A stretch of DNA of 64,000 bases from Jeotgalibacillus marinus (lineage in GTDB: Bacteria; Bacillota; Bacilli; Bacillales; Jeotgalibacillaceae): assembly GCF_040801915.1 (NCBI RefSeq), contig NZ_JBFMIA010000011.1, positions 35,331 through 99,330 of the forward strand. Direction: 5' to 3'. The notes under the pieces are model-generated. The model saw only the letters and a list, made by a program, of their open reading frames with translations, made no database searches and had not been told where the DNA came from. This document shows, in pieces, positions 32,721 through 41,245 of the stretch; the first letter of the stretch is position 1; every line of letters starts with the position of its first letter. The position numbers and the translations under genes were made by a program.

Positions 32721-32900
32721 AATATCTCCTTTAATAGAGTGAATTTGTGAGTGTTAAAGACTAAAAAGTTTAGTTGCTATAGTGAAATATATGAGATTGC
32801 TAGAAATATTTGTTGAAAACGTAAACGTAATGACGATCGCCAGCTGTTGAGCGGCAATCTTCAACTTACTTAAAATAATTAGGAGTGTAGTTTCCCAGCA

Positions 32901-32934
32901 AAATAAAAAACACCCTCCAACGAAAAGAGGGTGT
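32901..32934 (-). terminator. Leftward terminator between M-box and bcrC
   Basis: On the minus strand ACACCCTC pairs with GAGGGTGT across TTTTCGTTG and is followed by TTTTTATTTT. It lies only about 20 bp beyond the riboswitch's own terminator. The 32721-32900 stretch holds no recognisable gene. Confidence 0.88.
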
Positions 32935-32953
32935 AATCATATATAATCATACA

Positions 32954-32980
32954 TAAAAAAGCCTCAAATCGTTGAGTTTT
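32954..32980 (-). terminator. Expression-platform terminator of the M-box
   Basis: On the minus strand AAACTCAA, loop CGAT, TTGAG then GCTTTTTT directly follows the aptamer: the magnesium-dependent terminator of the riboswitch. Confidence 0.8.
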
Positions 32981-32984
32981 AGCA

Positions 32985-33125
32985 CTATACGGCGTAGAAC
33001 TAGACATTGTTCAGCTACATTAAAAATCACCTTATGTCGATGATTCCTGTTGACCCATTGGTGTCTTTCGACATTGCTGGGCAGCAGCGTATTTCCAGTA
33101 TAGGAGCCTCACCTAACGAGGAATA
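32985..33125 (-). ncRNA. M-box (ykoK leader) magnesium riboswitch
   Basis: Read on the minus strand the segment has the near-invariant M-box blocks: GTTAGGTGAGGCTCCTATAC, then GCTGCTGCCCAGCAATGTCG, GACACCAATGGGTCAACAGG, AATCATCGACATAAGGTGAT and TTTTAATGTAGC. A promoter (33143-33171) precedes it and a terminator follows. M-box RNAs normally control Mg2+ transporters such as MgtE. Here the next leftward gene is a BcrC-like phosphatase behind a second strong terminator, and no transporter is present. The riboswitch seems to be an orphan left after deletion of its gene. Confidence 0.93.
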
Positions 33126-33142
33126 ATATTTATATTTTCTAT

Positions 33143-33171
33143 AATGTACAAGAATACTATTAAATAGTCAA
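33143..33171 (-). promoter_or_regulatory. Promoter of the M-box transcript
   Basis: TTGACT (33171-33166) and TACATT (33148-33143), 17 bp apart on the minus strand, about 20 bp before the aptamer. Confidence 0.65.
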
Positions 33172-33313
33172 TAGTATTGCGAAGATACATCATTTTCTAA
33201 TAAATTATCGACCAAGAAAAATATTGGGTTAGAAAACAGTATACAAAACTTTGAAAGAAATGTCGCATAATCCTGCGTTTTCAAAGATATTTATATCGCT
33301 TTTGGGAAATGCC

Positions 33314-33363
33314 ATAAGAATTTCTTATCACTCTATATAACTTTATTGATATTTACTTATAAT
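33314..33363 (+). promoter_or_regulatory. citB promoter region with CcpC-type dyad
   Basis: ATAAGAATTTCTTAT (33314-33328) fits ATAA-N7-TTAT, the dyad bound by the citrate-responsive LysR repressor CcpC at citB promoters, with an extra ATAA half-site at 33337-33340 and a perfect -10 TATAAT at 33358-33363. The -35 is weak. The rest of 33172-33450 shows no gene. Confidence 0.65.
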
Positions 33364-33450
33364 GACCGTTGTATTAAGATAGTCTTGTGCCGAAAATAGA
33401 TTACATACATTACTTACAAAATTTAATTTTATTATTAAGGGGGAACACAG

Positions 33451-36183
33451 ATGGCTAACCAAGGAACAAAGACGGCTATCCAAGACATCTTTCAAGCAAA
33501 AAAATCGTTTGAACTTGAAGGTAAGCGTTATCATTATTATGAATTAAAAGCCCTAGAGGAAAAGGGACTTACTAAAATTTCAAAACTGCCATACTCGATT
33601 CGAGTGTTGCTTGAATCTGTTCTTCGTCAATATGACGGACGTGTAATCAAAGAAGATCACATTAAAAACCTGGCAAAATGGGGTTCAAAAGATGTACAAG
33701 ATGCAGAAGTTCCATTTAAACCATCTCGAGTCATTTTACAAGATTTCACGGGTGTACCGGCCGTTGTAGATTTAGGTTCATTGCGTGATGCGATGTCGAA
33801 AATGGGTGGATCACCTGATAAAATCAACCCAGAAATTCCAGTTGACCTTGTGATTGACCACTCTGTACAAGTTGACAAATATGGTACAGCTGATGCACTT
33901 CAAGTGAACATGGACTTGGAGTTTGAGCGCAATGCTGAGCGTTACCAGTTCCTATCTTGGGCACAAAAAGCATTTGACAACTACCGTGCCGTTCCACCTG
34001 CAACAGGTATCGTGCACCAAGTGAACCTAGAATATTTGGCTAGCGTAGTCATGCAAGGGACAAATGGAGAAGGTGAAACGGTTACTTTCCCAGATTCACT
34101 TGTAGGAACTGACTCACACACAACTATGATCAATGGTATCGGTGTACTTGGCTGGGGCGTTGGTGGAATTGAAGCAGAAGCTGGCATGCTTGGCCAACCT
34201 TCTTACTTCCCAATTCCAGAAGTAATCGGTGTTCGTTTAATAAATGCACTTCCACAAGGTGCTACAGCAACTGACCTCGCGCTAAAAGTAACGCAAGTAC
34301 TGCGTAAAAAAGGCGTTGTAGGTAAATTTGTTGAGTTCTTCGGCGAAGGGGTTGCACAACTTCCACTTGCTGACCGTGCAACAATTGCGAACATGGCTCC
34401 TGAATACGGTGCGACATGTGGCTTTTTCCCAGTAGACAAAGAAGCGCTTGATTACATGCGTCTAACCGGTCGTATTGAATCAGATATTAACCTAGTAGAA
34501 GAATATTTAACGAAAAATGATATGTTCTTCACTACAGATAAAGAAGATCCAACTTACACAGATGTTGTGGAACTTGATCTTTCTAAAATTGAACCAAACC
34601 TTTCTGGACCAAAACGCCCGCAAGATTTGATTCCTTTATCTGAGATGAAAAATGAATTCCATAAAGCACTAACAGCGCAAGAAGGTGTTCAAGGTTTTGG
34701 TCTTGATGCTGCTGAAGTGAATAAAGAAGCGGTTATCGAATTTGACAATGGCGATAAAGTTCCAATGAAAACAGGTGCGATCGGTATTGCTGCGATCACA
34801 AGCTGTACGAATACATCAAACCCTTACGTCATGCTTGGTGCTGGACTTGTTGCGCAAAAAGCAGTGGAGCTTGGAATGAAAGTTCCTGCGTACGTAAAAA
34901 CATCCCTTGCTCCAGGTTCAAAAGTTGTATCTGGTTACTTGCGTGATGCAAACCTATTAGATCCTCTAGCTAACCTTGGATTTGATCTTGTAGGATACGG
35001 ATGTACGACATGTATCGGTAATTCAGGTCCACTACTTCCAGAAATCGAAAAGACTATTTCTGAAAATGATCTTTTGGTTACATCTGTACTTTCTGGTAAC
35101 CGTAATTTTGAAGGACGTATTCATCCACTTGTACGTGCAAACTACTTGGCTTCACCACCACTAGTGGTTGCCTATGCACTTGCAGGAACGGTCGATCTTG
35201 ACCTTCAAAAGGACTCACTTGGAAAAGACAAAGATGGAAACGATGTGTTCCTAAAAGACATCTGGCCAACAACAGAAGAAGTCAATTCAATTGTGAAAAG
35301 CACAGTAACGCCGGAGCTTTTCCGTGAAGAGTATAAGCGCGTATTTGACAACAACGAACGTTGGAATGAAATCAAAACAAACGACGATGCACTTTATGCA
35401 TTCTCAGACGATTCAACATACATTCAAAATCCTCCATTCTTTGAAGGATTAACAGAAAAACCATCTGACATTGAAGCACTTAATGGACTTCGTGTTGTCG
35501 GTAAATTCGGTGATTCTGTCACAACGGATCACATTTCACCAGCAGGCGCAATTGGCAAAGATACTCCAGCCGGACTGTACCTACGTGAAAATGGTGTTGC
35601 AATTCGTGACTTTAATTCGTATGGATCTCGCCGTGGTAACCACGAAGTCATGATGCGTGGAACGTTTGCGAACATTCGTATTCGTAATCAAGTCGCACCA
35701 GGTACGGAAGGTGGATATACAACGTATTGGCCAACCAATGAAACAATGGCGATCTATGATGCTTGTATGAAATATCAACAAGATGGCACAGGATTAGCTG
35801 TTCTTGCTGGTAAAGATTATGGCATGGGCTCTTCACGTGACTGGGCAGCGAAAGGAACGAACCTTCTAGGCATTAAAACAGTTATCGCTGAAAGCTACGA
35901 GCGTATTCACCGCTCAAACCTTGTATTCATGGGTGTGTTGCCACTGCAATTCAAACAAGGTGACAATGCTGAATCTCTTGGTTTAACAGGTCGTGAATCA
36001 ATCGCTGTGAATATTACAGACAACGTAAGACCTCGTGAAATTCTGACAGTTACTGCAACGGCTGAAGATGGTACGGTGAAAAAATTTGACGTACTTGCTC
36101 GCTTTGACTCTGAGGTTGAAGTTGATTACTACCGCCACGGTGGAATCCTTCGCATGGTATTGCGTGACAAACTAACAGTATAA
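33451..36183 (+). CDS. citB: Aconitate hydratase (aconitase A)
   Basis: 910 residues, the normal length for bacterial AcnA/CitB. The 4Fe-4S ligands lie in SCTNTSNP (first Cys, about 450) and YGCTTCIGNSGP (two Cys, about 515). DFTGVPAVVDL, VGTDSHTTMINGIG, SGNRNFEGR and the C-terminal swivelling domain with DHISPAG and GSSRDWAAKG are present. Converts citrate to isocitrate in the TCA cycle; in B. subtilis the apo-form also binds iron-responsive RNA. RBS AAGGGGGA precedes ATG 33451. A CcpC-type dyad lies upstream. It begins the block syntenic with B. subtilis citB to alsT. Citrate here could also feed the citrate-type siderophore proposed for 3532-10169. Confidence 0.97.
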   Translation: MANQGTKTAIQDIFQAKKSFELEGKRYHYYELKALEEKGLTKISKLPYSIRVLLESVLRQYDGRVIKEDHIKNLAKWGSKDVQDAEVPFKPSRVILQDFTGVPAVVDLGSLRDAMSKMGGSPDKINPEIPVDLVIDHSVQVDKYGTADALQVNMDLEFERNAERYQFLSWAQKAFDNYRAVPPATGIVHQVNLEYLASVVMQGTNGEGETVTFPDSLVGTDSHTTMINGIGVLGWGVGGIEAEAGMLGQPSYFPIPEVIGVRLINALPQGATATDLALKVTQVLRKKGVVGKFVEFFGEGVAQLPLADRATIANMAPEYGATCGFFPVDKEALDYMRLTGRIESDINLVEEYLTKNDMFFTTDKEDPTYTDVVELDLSKIEPNLSGPKRPQDLIPLSEMKNEFHKALTAQEGVQGFGLDAAEVNKEAVIEFDNGDKVPMKTGAIGIAAITSCTNTSNPYVMLGAGLVAQKAVELGMKVPAYVKTSLAPGSKVVSGYLRDANLLDPLANLGFDLVGYGCTTCIGNSGPLLPEIEKTISENDLLVTSVLSGNRNFEGRIHPLVRANYLASPPLVVAYALAGTVDLDLQKDSLGKDKDGNDVFLKDIWPTTEEVNSIVKSTVTPELFREEYKRVFDNNERWNEIKTNDDALYAFSDDSTYIQNPPFFEGLTEKPSDIEALNGLRVVGKFGDSVTTDHISPAGAIGKDTPAGLYLRENGVAIRDFNSYGSRRGNHEVMMRGTFANIRIRNQVAPGTEGGYTTYWPTNETMAIYDACMKYQQDGTGLAVLAGKDYGMGSSRDWAAKGTNLLGIKTVIAESYERIHRSNLVFMGVLPLQFKQGDNAESLGLTGRESIAVNITDNVRPREILTVTATAEDGTVKKFDVLARFDSEVEVDYYRHGGILRMVLRDKLTV

Positions 36184-36192
36184 TCATCAACC

Positions 36193-36230
36193 AATCCCGA
36201 GTTCGCATTATGGCGAACTCGGGATTTTCT
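36193..36230 (+). terminator. citB terminator
   Basis: AATCCCGAGTTCGC pairs with GCGAACTCGGGATT across ATTATG, then TTCT. Perfect 14-bp stem 10 bp after the stop. Confidence 0.9.
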
Positions 36231-36377
36231 AGTTTAAAAATCGATTAGAGTCGTGCGGAAAGTCATATGATTAAAACCGACAAATTACATCTATCTTTTA
36301 ATTATCGAAATATTTATTCTTTCATTTGTTTAAAAATTCAGATGCTGTGAGATACTAGTTCTATGGAGGTGACGATG

Positions 36378-36512
36378 ATGAGAGTAAAGGGCAAATCCCT
36401 TCAAGAACTCGTGGCTGAAAATCGTATGGAAATTCAAAAAGATCCAATTAAAATGGATCGAATTGAAGACCGACTAGAGAAAAAATGGATGACGTGGCAA
36501 GATCGGAAATAA
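36378..36512 (+). CDS. Small basic protein, FbpB-like
   Basis: 44 residues, too short for most gene finders but with GGAGG 8 nt before the ATG at 36378 (a second ATG at 36375 is closer). MRVKGKSLQELVAENRMEIQ, then KMDRIEDRLEKKW, recalls the Fur-regulated basic protein B family, in which a short N-terminal strand precedes one helix with ELV-EN and IE-R motifs. I see no Fur box upstream, so iron control is not supported here. A hairpin terminator follows within 10 bp. It is probably a real small gene, family assignment moderate. Confidence 0.65.
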   Translation: MRVKGKSLQELVAENRMEIQKDPIKMDRIEDRLEKKWMTWQDRK

Positions 36513-36518
36513 CGAAAA

Positions 36519-36550
36519 CGCATTCTGTCCAACCGGATAGAGTGCTTTTT
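36519..36550 (+). terminator. Terminator of the small basic-protein gene
   Basis: GCATTCTGTCC pairs with GGATAGAGTGC (two wobbles) around AACC, followed by TTTTT. Confidence 0.75.
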
Positions 36551-36628
36551 AACGGTCTCAGTTGTTTTCGTTTTTTATTGATTCTATGATAAAATAGGAG
36601 AAAAGGATGAAAGGGCTGAGCGCGTAAC

Positions 36629-37069
36629 ATGATGATCGCAGAAAAGATCGTCGAGATCCGTTATGCAGAAACTGATCAAATGGGTGTCGTATATCACGCA
36701 AATTATCTAGTTTGGATGGAAATAGGGCGTACTTCTTTAATGGAAAAGCTTGGTTTTCGCTATGCTGAAATGGAAGAGCAGGGGATATTAGCGCCTGTCA
36801 TGGACATTCAAGTTTCCTATAAAATAGCCGTACGTTACGGAGAAAAAGCGACGATACGTACATGGATTGAGCATTATGATGGACTTCGTACACATTATGC
36901 CTATGAAATCCTCAATGAGAAAGGTCAACTGGCTGCATCGGGCATTTCGAAACACGCCTGCGTAAAGAAAGACACTTTCCGGCCGATTTCAGTGCGTAAA
37001 CAATTTCCTGCATGGCATGAAGCATGTGAATTACATAAGAAAGACGGCGTAAATGTAGTTCAAGGGTAA
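36629..37069 (+). CDS. yneP: Acyl-CoA thioesterase, YneP/YbgC family
   Basis: 146 residues, hotdog fold. RYAETDQMGVVYHANYLVWM contains the catalytic Asp of the 4-hydroxybenzoyl-CoA thioesterase/YbgC family, followed by EIGRTSLMEKLGF. Members cleave acyl-CoA thioesters; the physiological substrate of YneP is not known to me. Two ATG codons open the frame (36629, 36632) with a weak GGGCTGAG upstream. It sits between citB and yneQ exactly as in B. subtilis. Confidence 0.88.
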   Translation: MMIAEKIVEIRYAETDQMGVVYHANYLVWMEIGRTSLMEKLGFRYAEMEEQGILAPVMDIQVSYKIAVRYGEKATIRTWIEHYDGLRTHYAYEILNEKGQLAASGISKHACVKKDTFRPISVRKQFPAWHEACELHKKDGVNVVQG

Positions 37070-37081
37070 TGGGGGACAGAT

Positions 37082-37393
37082 ATGGCCTTCGGAATCAAAA
37101 AAGAAGAAGTTAAACAGTGGAAACAATCGATTGATAACGGCGAGATTGCTTTTTTAACACATTATTGGCTGGATGATCGATTTAAAGCGTGTAATACGGT
37201 CACAAAAGTTGGTGCACTGAACCTTGATCAACTCGCTGAGTGGGGCGCACAGTACGAGTTGAAGAAAGAGTGGATTCACCATCGACAAGATGGTTATTCA
37301 CACTTTGATTTACTGGGAGAAAGACAGCTCAAAATCTTACAGAAAGAAGGCCTAGAAGACCACATTAATCGTTTTAATTTACAAGAAAAGTGA
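37082..37393 (+). CDS. yneQ: Conserved hypothetical protein, YneQ-like
   Basis: 103 residues, soluble, mixed charge. HYWLDDRFKACNTVTKVGAL and WIHHRQDGYSHFDLLGERQ are the recognisable stretches. It lies 12 bp after yneP and is probably cotranscribed; a site GGGGG lies before ATG 37082. The assignment rests on gene order and general resemblance; no biochemical function is known to me. Confidence 0.78.
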   Translation: MAFGIKKEEVKQWKQSIDNGEIAFLTHYWLDDRFKACNTVTKVGALNLDQLAEWGAQYELKKEWIHHRQDGYSHFDLLGERQLKILQKEGLEDHINRFNLQEK

Positions 37394-37416
37394 CAGCCTA
37401 CGCTGCCACTTTTTTT
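37386..37416 (+). terminator. Terminator after yneQ
   Basis: AAAAGTGACAGC pairs with GCTGCCACTTTTTTT around CTAC with one internal mismatch. It can serve both yneQ and the convergent yneR. Confidence 0.75.
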
Positions 37417-37423
37417 AGGTTTT

Positions 37424-37723
37424 TTACTGTTCATTCTTAGAATAGTCATACGTTGGACCATCAGCCTTATCGCTATAATCTACATGTAAGTCGTGGCCAT
37501 CAAAATACCAAAGGTCTCTTTCTTCTATATAAAAAATAATCCCTTCTATTTCTTGAGTGACTACAGCTTCGATTGGTTCATCCTTACTAACTCCAAGTGA
37601 AAAGCCATCTTGAATAGGACTTGATCCGCCGTAGCGAACGAAAAAGCGAACGTGGTCCCCTTTTTTCATCATCATTTCATATTGAAACCACTTTTGTGCC
37701 TCTTTTGAGATATGAATGTTCAT
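37424..37723 (-). CDS. yneR: HesB-like protein YneR
   Basis: 99 residues from ATG 37723, preceded by AGGAAGGAGAG; the frame continues upstream to 37780 without a better site. It has the A-type (IscA/HesB) beta fold pattern, MNIHISKEAQKWFQYEM, VRFFVRYGGSSPIQDGFSLG, but lacks the C-terminal C-x-C cysteines of true Fe-S carriers, as YneR proteins do. Convergent with yneQ and in the same place as B. subtilis yneR. Role unknown. Confidence 0.86.
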   Translation of the reverse strand: MNIHISKEAQKWFQYEMMMKKGDHVRFFVRYGGSSPIQDGFSLGVSKDEPIEAVVTQEIEGIIFYIEERDLWYFDGHDLHVDYSDKADGPTYDYSKNEQ

Positions 37724-37807
37724 ATCGCTCTCTCCTTCCTTTAACAAACAAGCTTTATCTATTATAATTGAAAAGAACAAAATAAAGTATTAAGAGGGGT
37801 TACAAAT

Positions 37808-38062
37808 TTGGAAAAACGATTATTTTTATGGATTGGACTATTCATTTTTGGCGGGATGTTGCTTCAAACGGTAATCCAATTGGACAAATTTTCTTATCAA
37901 TTAGAAGCAGTAATTGCCATCACTATAGCATCTGTTATTTATGCAGGATTAGTGATCGTTAAAAAGAAAAGTTTCTCATTTTACGTTGGTGCAACAAGTG
38001 TTCTTGCTATAGCAGCAGTGGTCCTAATCTTTGCTGCGCCTCTTCTTTTACCAACTCATTGA
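37808..38062 (+). CDS. Three-helix membrane protein, unknown
   Basis: 84 residues starting at TTG 37808 with AGAGGGG upstream. Three hydrophobic helices (about 5-22, 33-50 and 58-80) separated by short loops, KKKSFSF between the second and third. No motif is recognised. It stands alone between yneR and the ydbC-like gene and is divergent from yneR. Confidence 0.6.
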   Translation: MEKRLFLWIGLFIFGGMLLQTVIQLDKFSYQLEAVIAITIASVIYAGLVIVKKKSFSFYVGATSVLAIAAVVLIFAAPLLLPTH

Positions 38063-38093
38063 TTTCAAATGTAGATTTAAAATAATCTTCAAC

Positions 38094-38132
38094 AAAGTGG
38101 CGCCTTTCTTGACTCAAGAGGGCGCCACTTTC
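38094..38132 (+). terminator. Hairpin after the small membrane protein gene
   Basis: AAAGTGGCGCC pairs with GGCGCCACTTT across a 16-nt loop; only a short T-run follows, so termination may be partial. The remaining 38133-38321 stretch holds no recognised gene. Confidence 0.6.
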
Positions 38133-38321
38133 ATAAAAGTCCAGTTTGTGTAGGGACGTCTGCTTTTTTACTAAAGGTATGTAATTTAAACTTATATATG
38201 TGTTTTCAATGATGGATAGTAAATCCTTTAAGATCTATCAAAAGTACTGCATACCTTACGCCATATAGCGGATGTACTTTTTATTGTAATCATTTACTCT
38301 TCATATATAGGGGGTAATGTA

Positions 38322-38945
38322 ATGTTAATAAAATGGATTGTTTGTGATGTGCCTGAAGATAAAAAACAACAGTTTTCTGATGCACAGGAGAAATGGAAAC
38401 CGATAAATAAGATAAACGGTTTTTTAGGACAAATTGGGGGATGGGACATAGATACACCAACTAAAGCTTGTGTTATCTCTTTTTGGAAGGATCATTCCTC
38501 TTATCAGTTTTTCATGGAACATAAGCATGATGATATTTTTAAAGAAAATGAACAACAAAATACGTATGAGAATATTACTGTAGAGATTTTCGAAAAAAAT
38601 TTAAATTTAAGTGACACCAACATTACGCAGATTTTAAAAAAACCAGAAATTCTGCGAATTGCACATTGTATTGTCAAGGAGGAGAAACAAAACCATTTTG
38701 AAGATATGCAAAAGGTTATATGGAACGATGGAATGTCTAAAGTTCAAGGTATGTTAGCAGGGGCGTTTTGTAAAAATAACCACACTACATATTTAGTGGT
38801 TTCTTTATGGAGAAATAGAGATTCCCATCAAAAATATGTGAGTAATACGTTTCCATTATTAGTCGAACAATCAAAAGTAAAAGATGACTTGGTTCAATTT
38901 GAAGGGACTTTAGTAGAGTTAGATAGGGATTGGTCTGTGATTTGA
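38322..38945 (+). CDS. ydbC: YdbC-like protein with two dimeric alpha-beta barrel halves
   Basis: 207 residues made of two similar halves: MLIKWIVCDVPEDKKQQFSD with GFLGQIGGWDIDTPTKACVI, and ILRIAHCIVKEEKQNHFEDM with GMLAGAFCKNNHTTYLVVSL. Each has the ferredoxin-like repeat of ABM/DUF4937 proteins. Members of this group include heme-degrading and small monooxygenases, but no heme ligand can be pointed out here, and YdbC itself is uncharacterised as far as I know. ATG 38322 with AGGGGGTAATGTA upstream. Shares a bidirectional terminator with plsY. Confidence 0.72.
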   Translation: MLIKWIVCDVPEDKKQQFSDAQEKWKPINKINGFLGQIGGWDIDTPTKACVISFWKDHSSYQFFMEHKHDDIFKENEQQNTYENITVEIFEKNLNLSDTNITQILKKPEILRIAHCIVKEEKQNHFEDMQKVIWNDGMSKVQGMLAGAFCKNNHTTYLVVSLWRNRDSHQKYVSNTFPLLVEQSKVKDDLVQFEGTLVELDRDWSVI

Positions 38946-39009
38946 TAATTTTTTATTTTAGTCTTCAATAATATGGCGCGATTGTTGAACAATGACCCGA
39001 CATTCAGAT

Positions 39010-39046
39010 TAAATCCCCGCACCAGTACAAATGCGGGGATTTTCGT
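39010..39046. terminator. Bidirectional terminator between ydbC and plsY
   Basis: AAATCCCCGCA pairs with TGCGGGGATTTT across a 10-nt loop; it lies between two convergent genes. Confidence 0.85.
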
Positions 39047-39047
39047 G

Positions 39048-39629
39048 TTACATCCATTTTATTTTTGGTTCCGTTCCATTTCTTATTCGAGTGATGTTAC
39101 TTCGGTGGCGAATAATGACGAATCCAGACATTAAACTAACGATGATTATCAGCGGTAAATCTTTCAAAATGATGCTGTAAGAAATAGCAAATAAACCAGC
39201 GATAATTGATGACAGAGACACGTATTTGGAAATATAAAGTACAATAATAAAACATAAGACGACCAATACAAACATCAGAGGTGCATAGCCTAGCAGAACA
39301 CCAGCTGAAGTAGCGACTGCTTTTCCGCCTCTAAATCCAGCGAAAATTGGAAATATATGTCCAACAACCGCGATAATCCCTGCTAAAAGCACTGGAAAAC
39401 TAGGGTCAAATGCAAGTGGTAATAAAGTTGCAGCAGTCCCTTTTAAAATATCCATTATTGTCACGAGCGACCCAGCTTTTACACCAAGCACACGAAATGT
39501 ATTGGTGGCGCCTAAATTGCCACTGCCAAAATTACGAATATCTTTGTTGTAAAAACCTTTTCCAATCCATAACCCCGATGGAATCGAGCCAATTAGATAA
39601 GCTAAAATCACAATAAGTGCAAAAATCAT
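39048..39629 (-). CDS. plsY: Glycerol-3-phosphate acyltransferase PlsY
   Basis: 193 residues, 5 membrane helices. The three conserved motifs of the acyl-phosphate:glycerol-3-phosphate acyltransferase are GSIPSGLWIGK (motif 1), GSGNLGATNTFRVLG (motif 2) and FRGGKAVATSAG (motif 3, phosphate loop). It starts phospholipid synthesis at the membrane. Start ATG 39629 with AAAGGAG upstream. Normal length. Same relative position as B. subtilis yneS/plsY, although here two accessory loci have been inserted between it and yneT. Confidence 0.96.
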   Translation of the reverse strand: MIFALIVILAYLIGSIPSGLWIGKGFYNKDIRNFGSGNLGATNTFRVLGVKAGSLVTIMDILKGTAATLLPLAFDPSFPVLLAGIIAVVGHIFPIFAGFRGGKAVATSAGVLLGYAPLMFVLVVLCFIIVLYISKYVSLSSIIAGLFAISYSIILKDLPLIIIVSLMSGFVIIRHRSNITRIRNGTEPKIKWM

Positions 39630-39815
39630 TTAAAGGCTCCTTTAATCTATGTTTATATGAATATCTATGCGCTAACGCTATTTTACCATGAAAACGAACG
39701 AGACGACGTATTTTTTTGTCTTGTTCTTTTATACAGGTGAGATTGATTATTTATTTAAGTTGTAGGGTGAATTCTATGCTACACTACTGACATACATACA
39801 AAGGAGCACGATTGG

Positions 39816-41096
39816 ATGAAAACGGTTTTCAGTTCTATTCAATGGTTGATATTTTTGGTGGCCACGTCCATTGCCGCTCCCATCGCCATTGCCGCAGTTT
39901 TTCAATTAGATATTATAGAGACTCAAGGGTTCGTTCAAAGAACCATGCTTGTCCTCGGAGTAGCAGGGATGGTTCAAGTTCTTTTTGGTCATAAATTGCC
40001 GATCAATGAAGGGCCTGCTGGGTTATGGTGGGGCGTATTCTCGATTTACGCAACGTTTGTAGGGGTACTTTACAGCACAGCCCAAGAAACTCTCCAAGTA
40101 CTGCAATCTGGCCTTTTAATGAGTGGTGTGATGTTTATAGTTCTTGCGGTAACGGGGCTGATCAACAAAATCACCAAGCTGTTTACACCTGTTGTAACGT
40201 TTACGTATTTAATGCTGCTTATTTTTCAATTAAGCGGCTCATTTCTGAACGGAATGGTTGGGTTGACAAGTGAAGGTGGTAAGGTTCAACTTTCTGTTAT
40301 GCTCGGTTCGTTTGTGACAATTGTCGTTATGTTCTGGTTTAGCAATCACCGTATTGCATGGGTGCAACGCTATTCAATTGTGCTCGCGATTGTTATTGGA
40401 TGGGCCGTTTTTTCTGTCATGGGAAAAGCACCTTTTGATGTACCTAATGCAGATTCTCTCGTTACATTGCCAACATTTTTTGCGTTTGGACCTCCTTTAT
40501 TTGACAGTGGCGTGTTTGTTACGGCAATTTTTATTACGTTTTTGTTAACCACTAACCTGGTTGCCTCCATACGCGTGATGGAATCTGCCATGTATGAGCA
40601 CTTTAATGAGGAGCCAAAGGGTAGATACCGCCAAGCTGGGCTTGCAGCGGGAGTTAATACGTTATTTAGTGGAGCAGCTTCAGCGATAGGGCCTGTGCCC
40701 ATTTCAGGTGCTGCTGGCTATGTTGTGTCAACTAAATCCCCTTCGAGGCGACCATTTTTCATCGGTAGTTTGATGGTAGCGGTGGTTAGTTTATTGCCGA
40801 TAGTCATGAACACACTCGCTCAAATACCAGCAGCTGTCGCGTTCGCTGTTACTTTTGTCATTTTCACAAAAATGATCCGTCTTGCTTTTGTAGAATGGCA
40901 AAAAGAAAACAATAAGGAGCGAGGTCTTACGGTTGTTGGGATCGCGTGGTTAGTTGGTGTTGGGCTAATGTTTGTGCCATCAACGGCCTACAGTGACTTA
41001 CCTGTTGCACTCAGCTCGATTTTATCAAATGGGTTGATCACGGGAACGGTGATTGCCGTCATTATAGAACAAACGTTAACTTACAAAGCTAAATAA
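39816..41096 (+). CDS. NCS2-family purine/pyrimidine permease
   Basis: 426 residues, about 12-14 membrane segments. GHKLPINEGPAGLWWG near residue 60 and SGAASAIGPVPISGAAGYVV near 290 correspond to conserved NCS2 regions (substrate-site helices); RVMESAMYEHFNEEPKGRYR is the loop before helix 9. General resemblance is to B. subtilis YwdJ, a putative purine carrier coupled to H+ or Na+. Substrate not predictable. RBS AAAGGAG before ATG 39816. It interrupts the B. subtilis-like order between plsY and yneT. Confidence 0.82.
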   Translation: MKTVFSSIQWLIFLVATSIAAPIAIAAVFQLDIIETQGFVQRTMLVLGVAGMVQVLFGHKLPINEGPAGLWWGVFSIYATFVGVLYSTAQETLQVLQSGLLMSGVMFIVLAVTGLINKITKLFTPVVTFTYLMLLIFQLSGSFLNGMVGLTSEGGKVQLSVMLGSFVTIVVMFWFSNHRIAWVQRYSIVLAIVIGWAVFSVMGKAPFDVPNADSLVTLPTFFAFGPPLFDSGVFVTAIFITFLLTTNLVASIRVMESAMYEHFNEEPKGRYRQAGLAAGVNTLFSGAASAIGPVPISGAAGYVVSTKSPSRRPFFIGSLMVAVVSLLPIVMNTLAQIPAAVAFAVTFVIFTKMIRLAFVEWQKENNKERGLTVVGIAWLVGVGLMFVPSTAYSDLPVALSSILSNGLITGTVIAVIIEQTLTYKAK

Positions 41097-41245
41097 ATTT
41101 AAATGACGCTACGGTTATTTCAGACTTCTTTTATAGATTTTTTCTTCTTCAAGAACAGCAATAACTTTTTACAGAATGACGACAAAATGGGTTTTTTTTC
41201 GTTATATTGGGGATATAGTATTAAATTGATTGAGGCGGTGAATGG

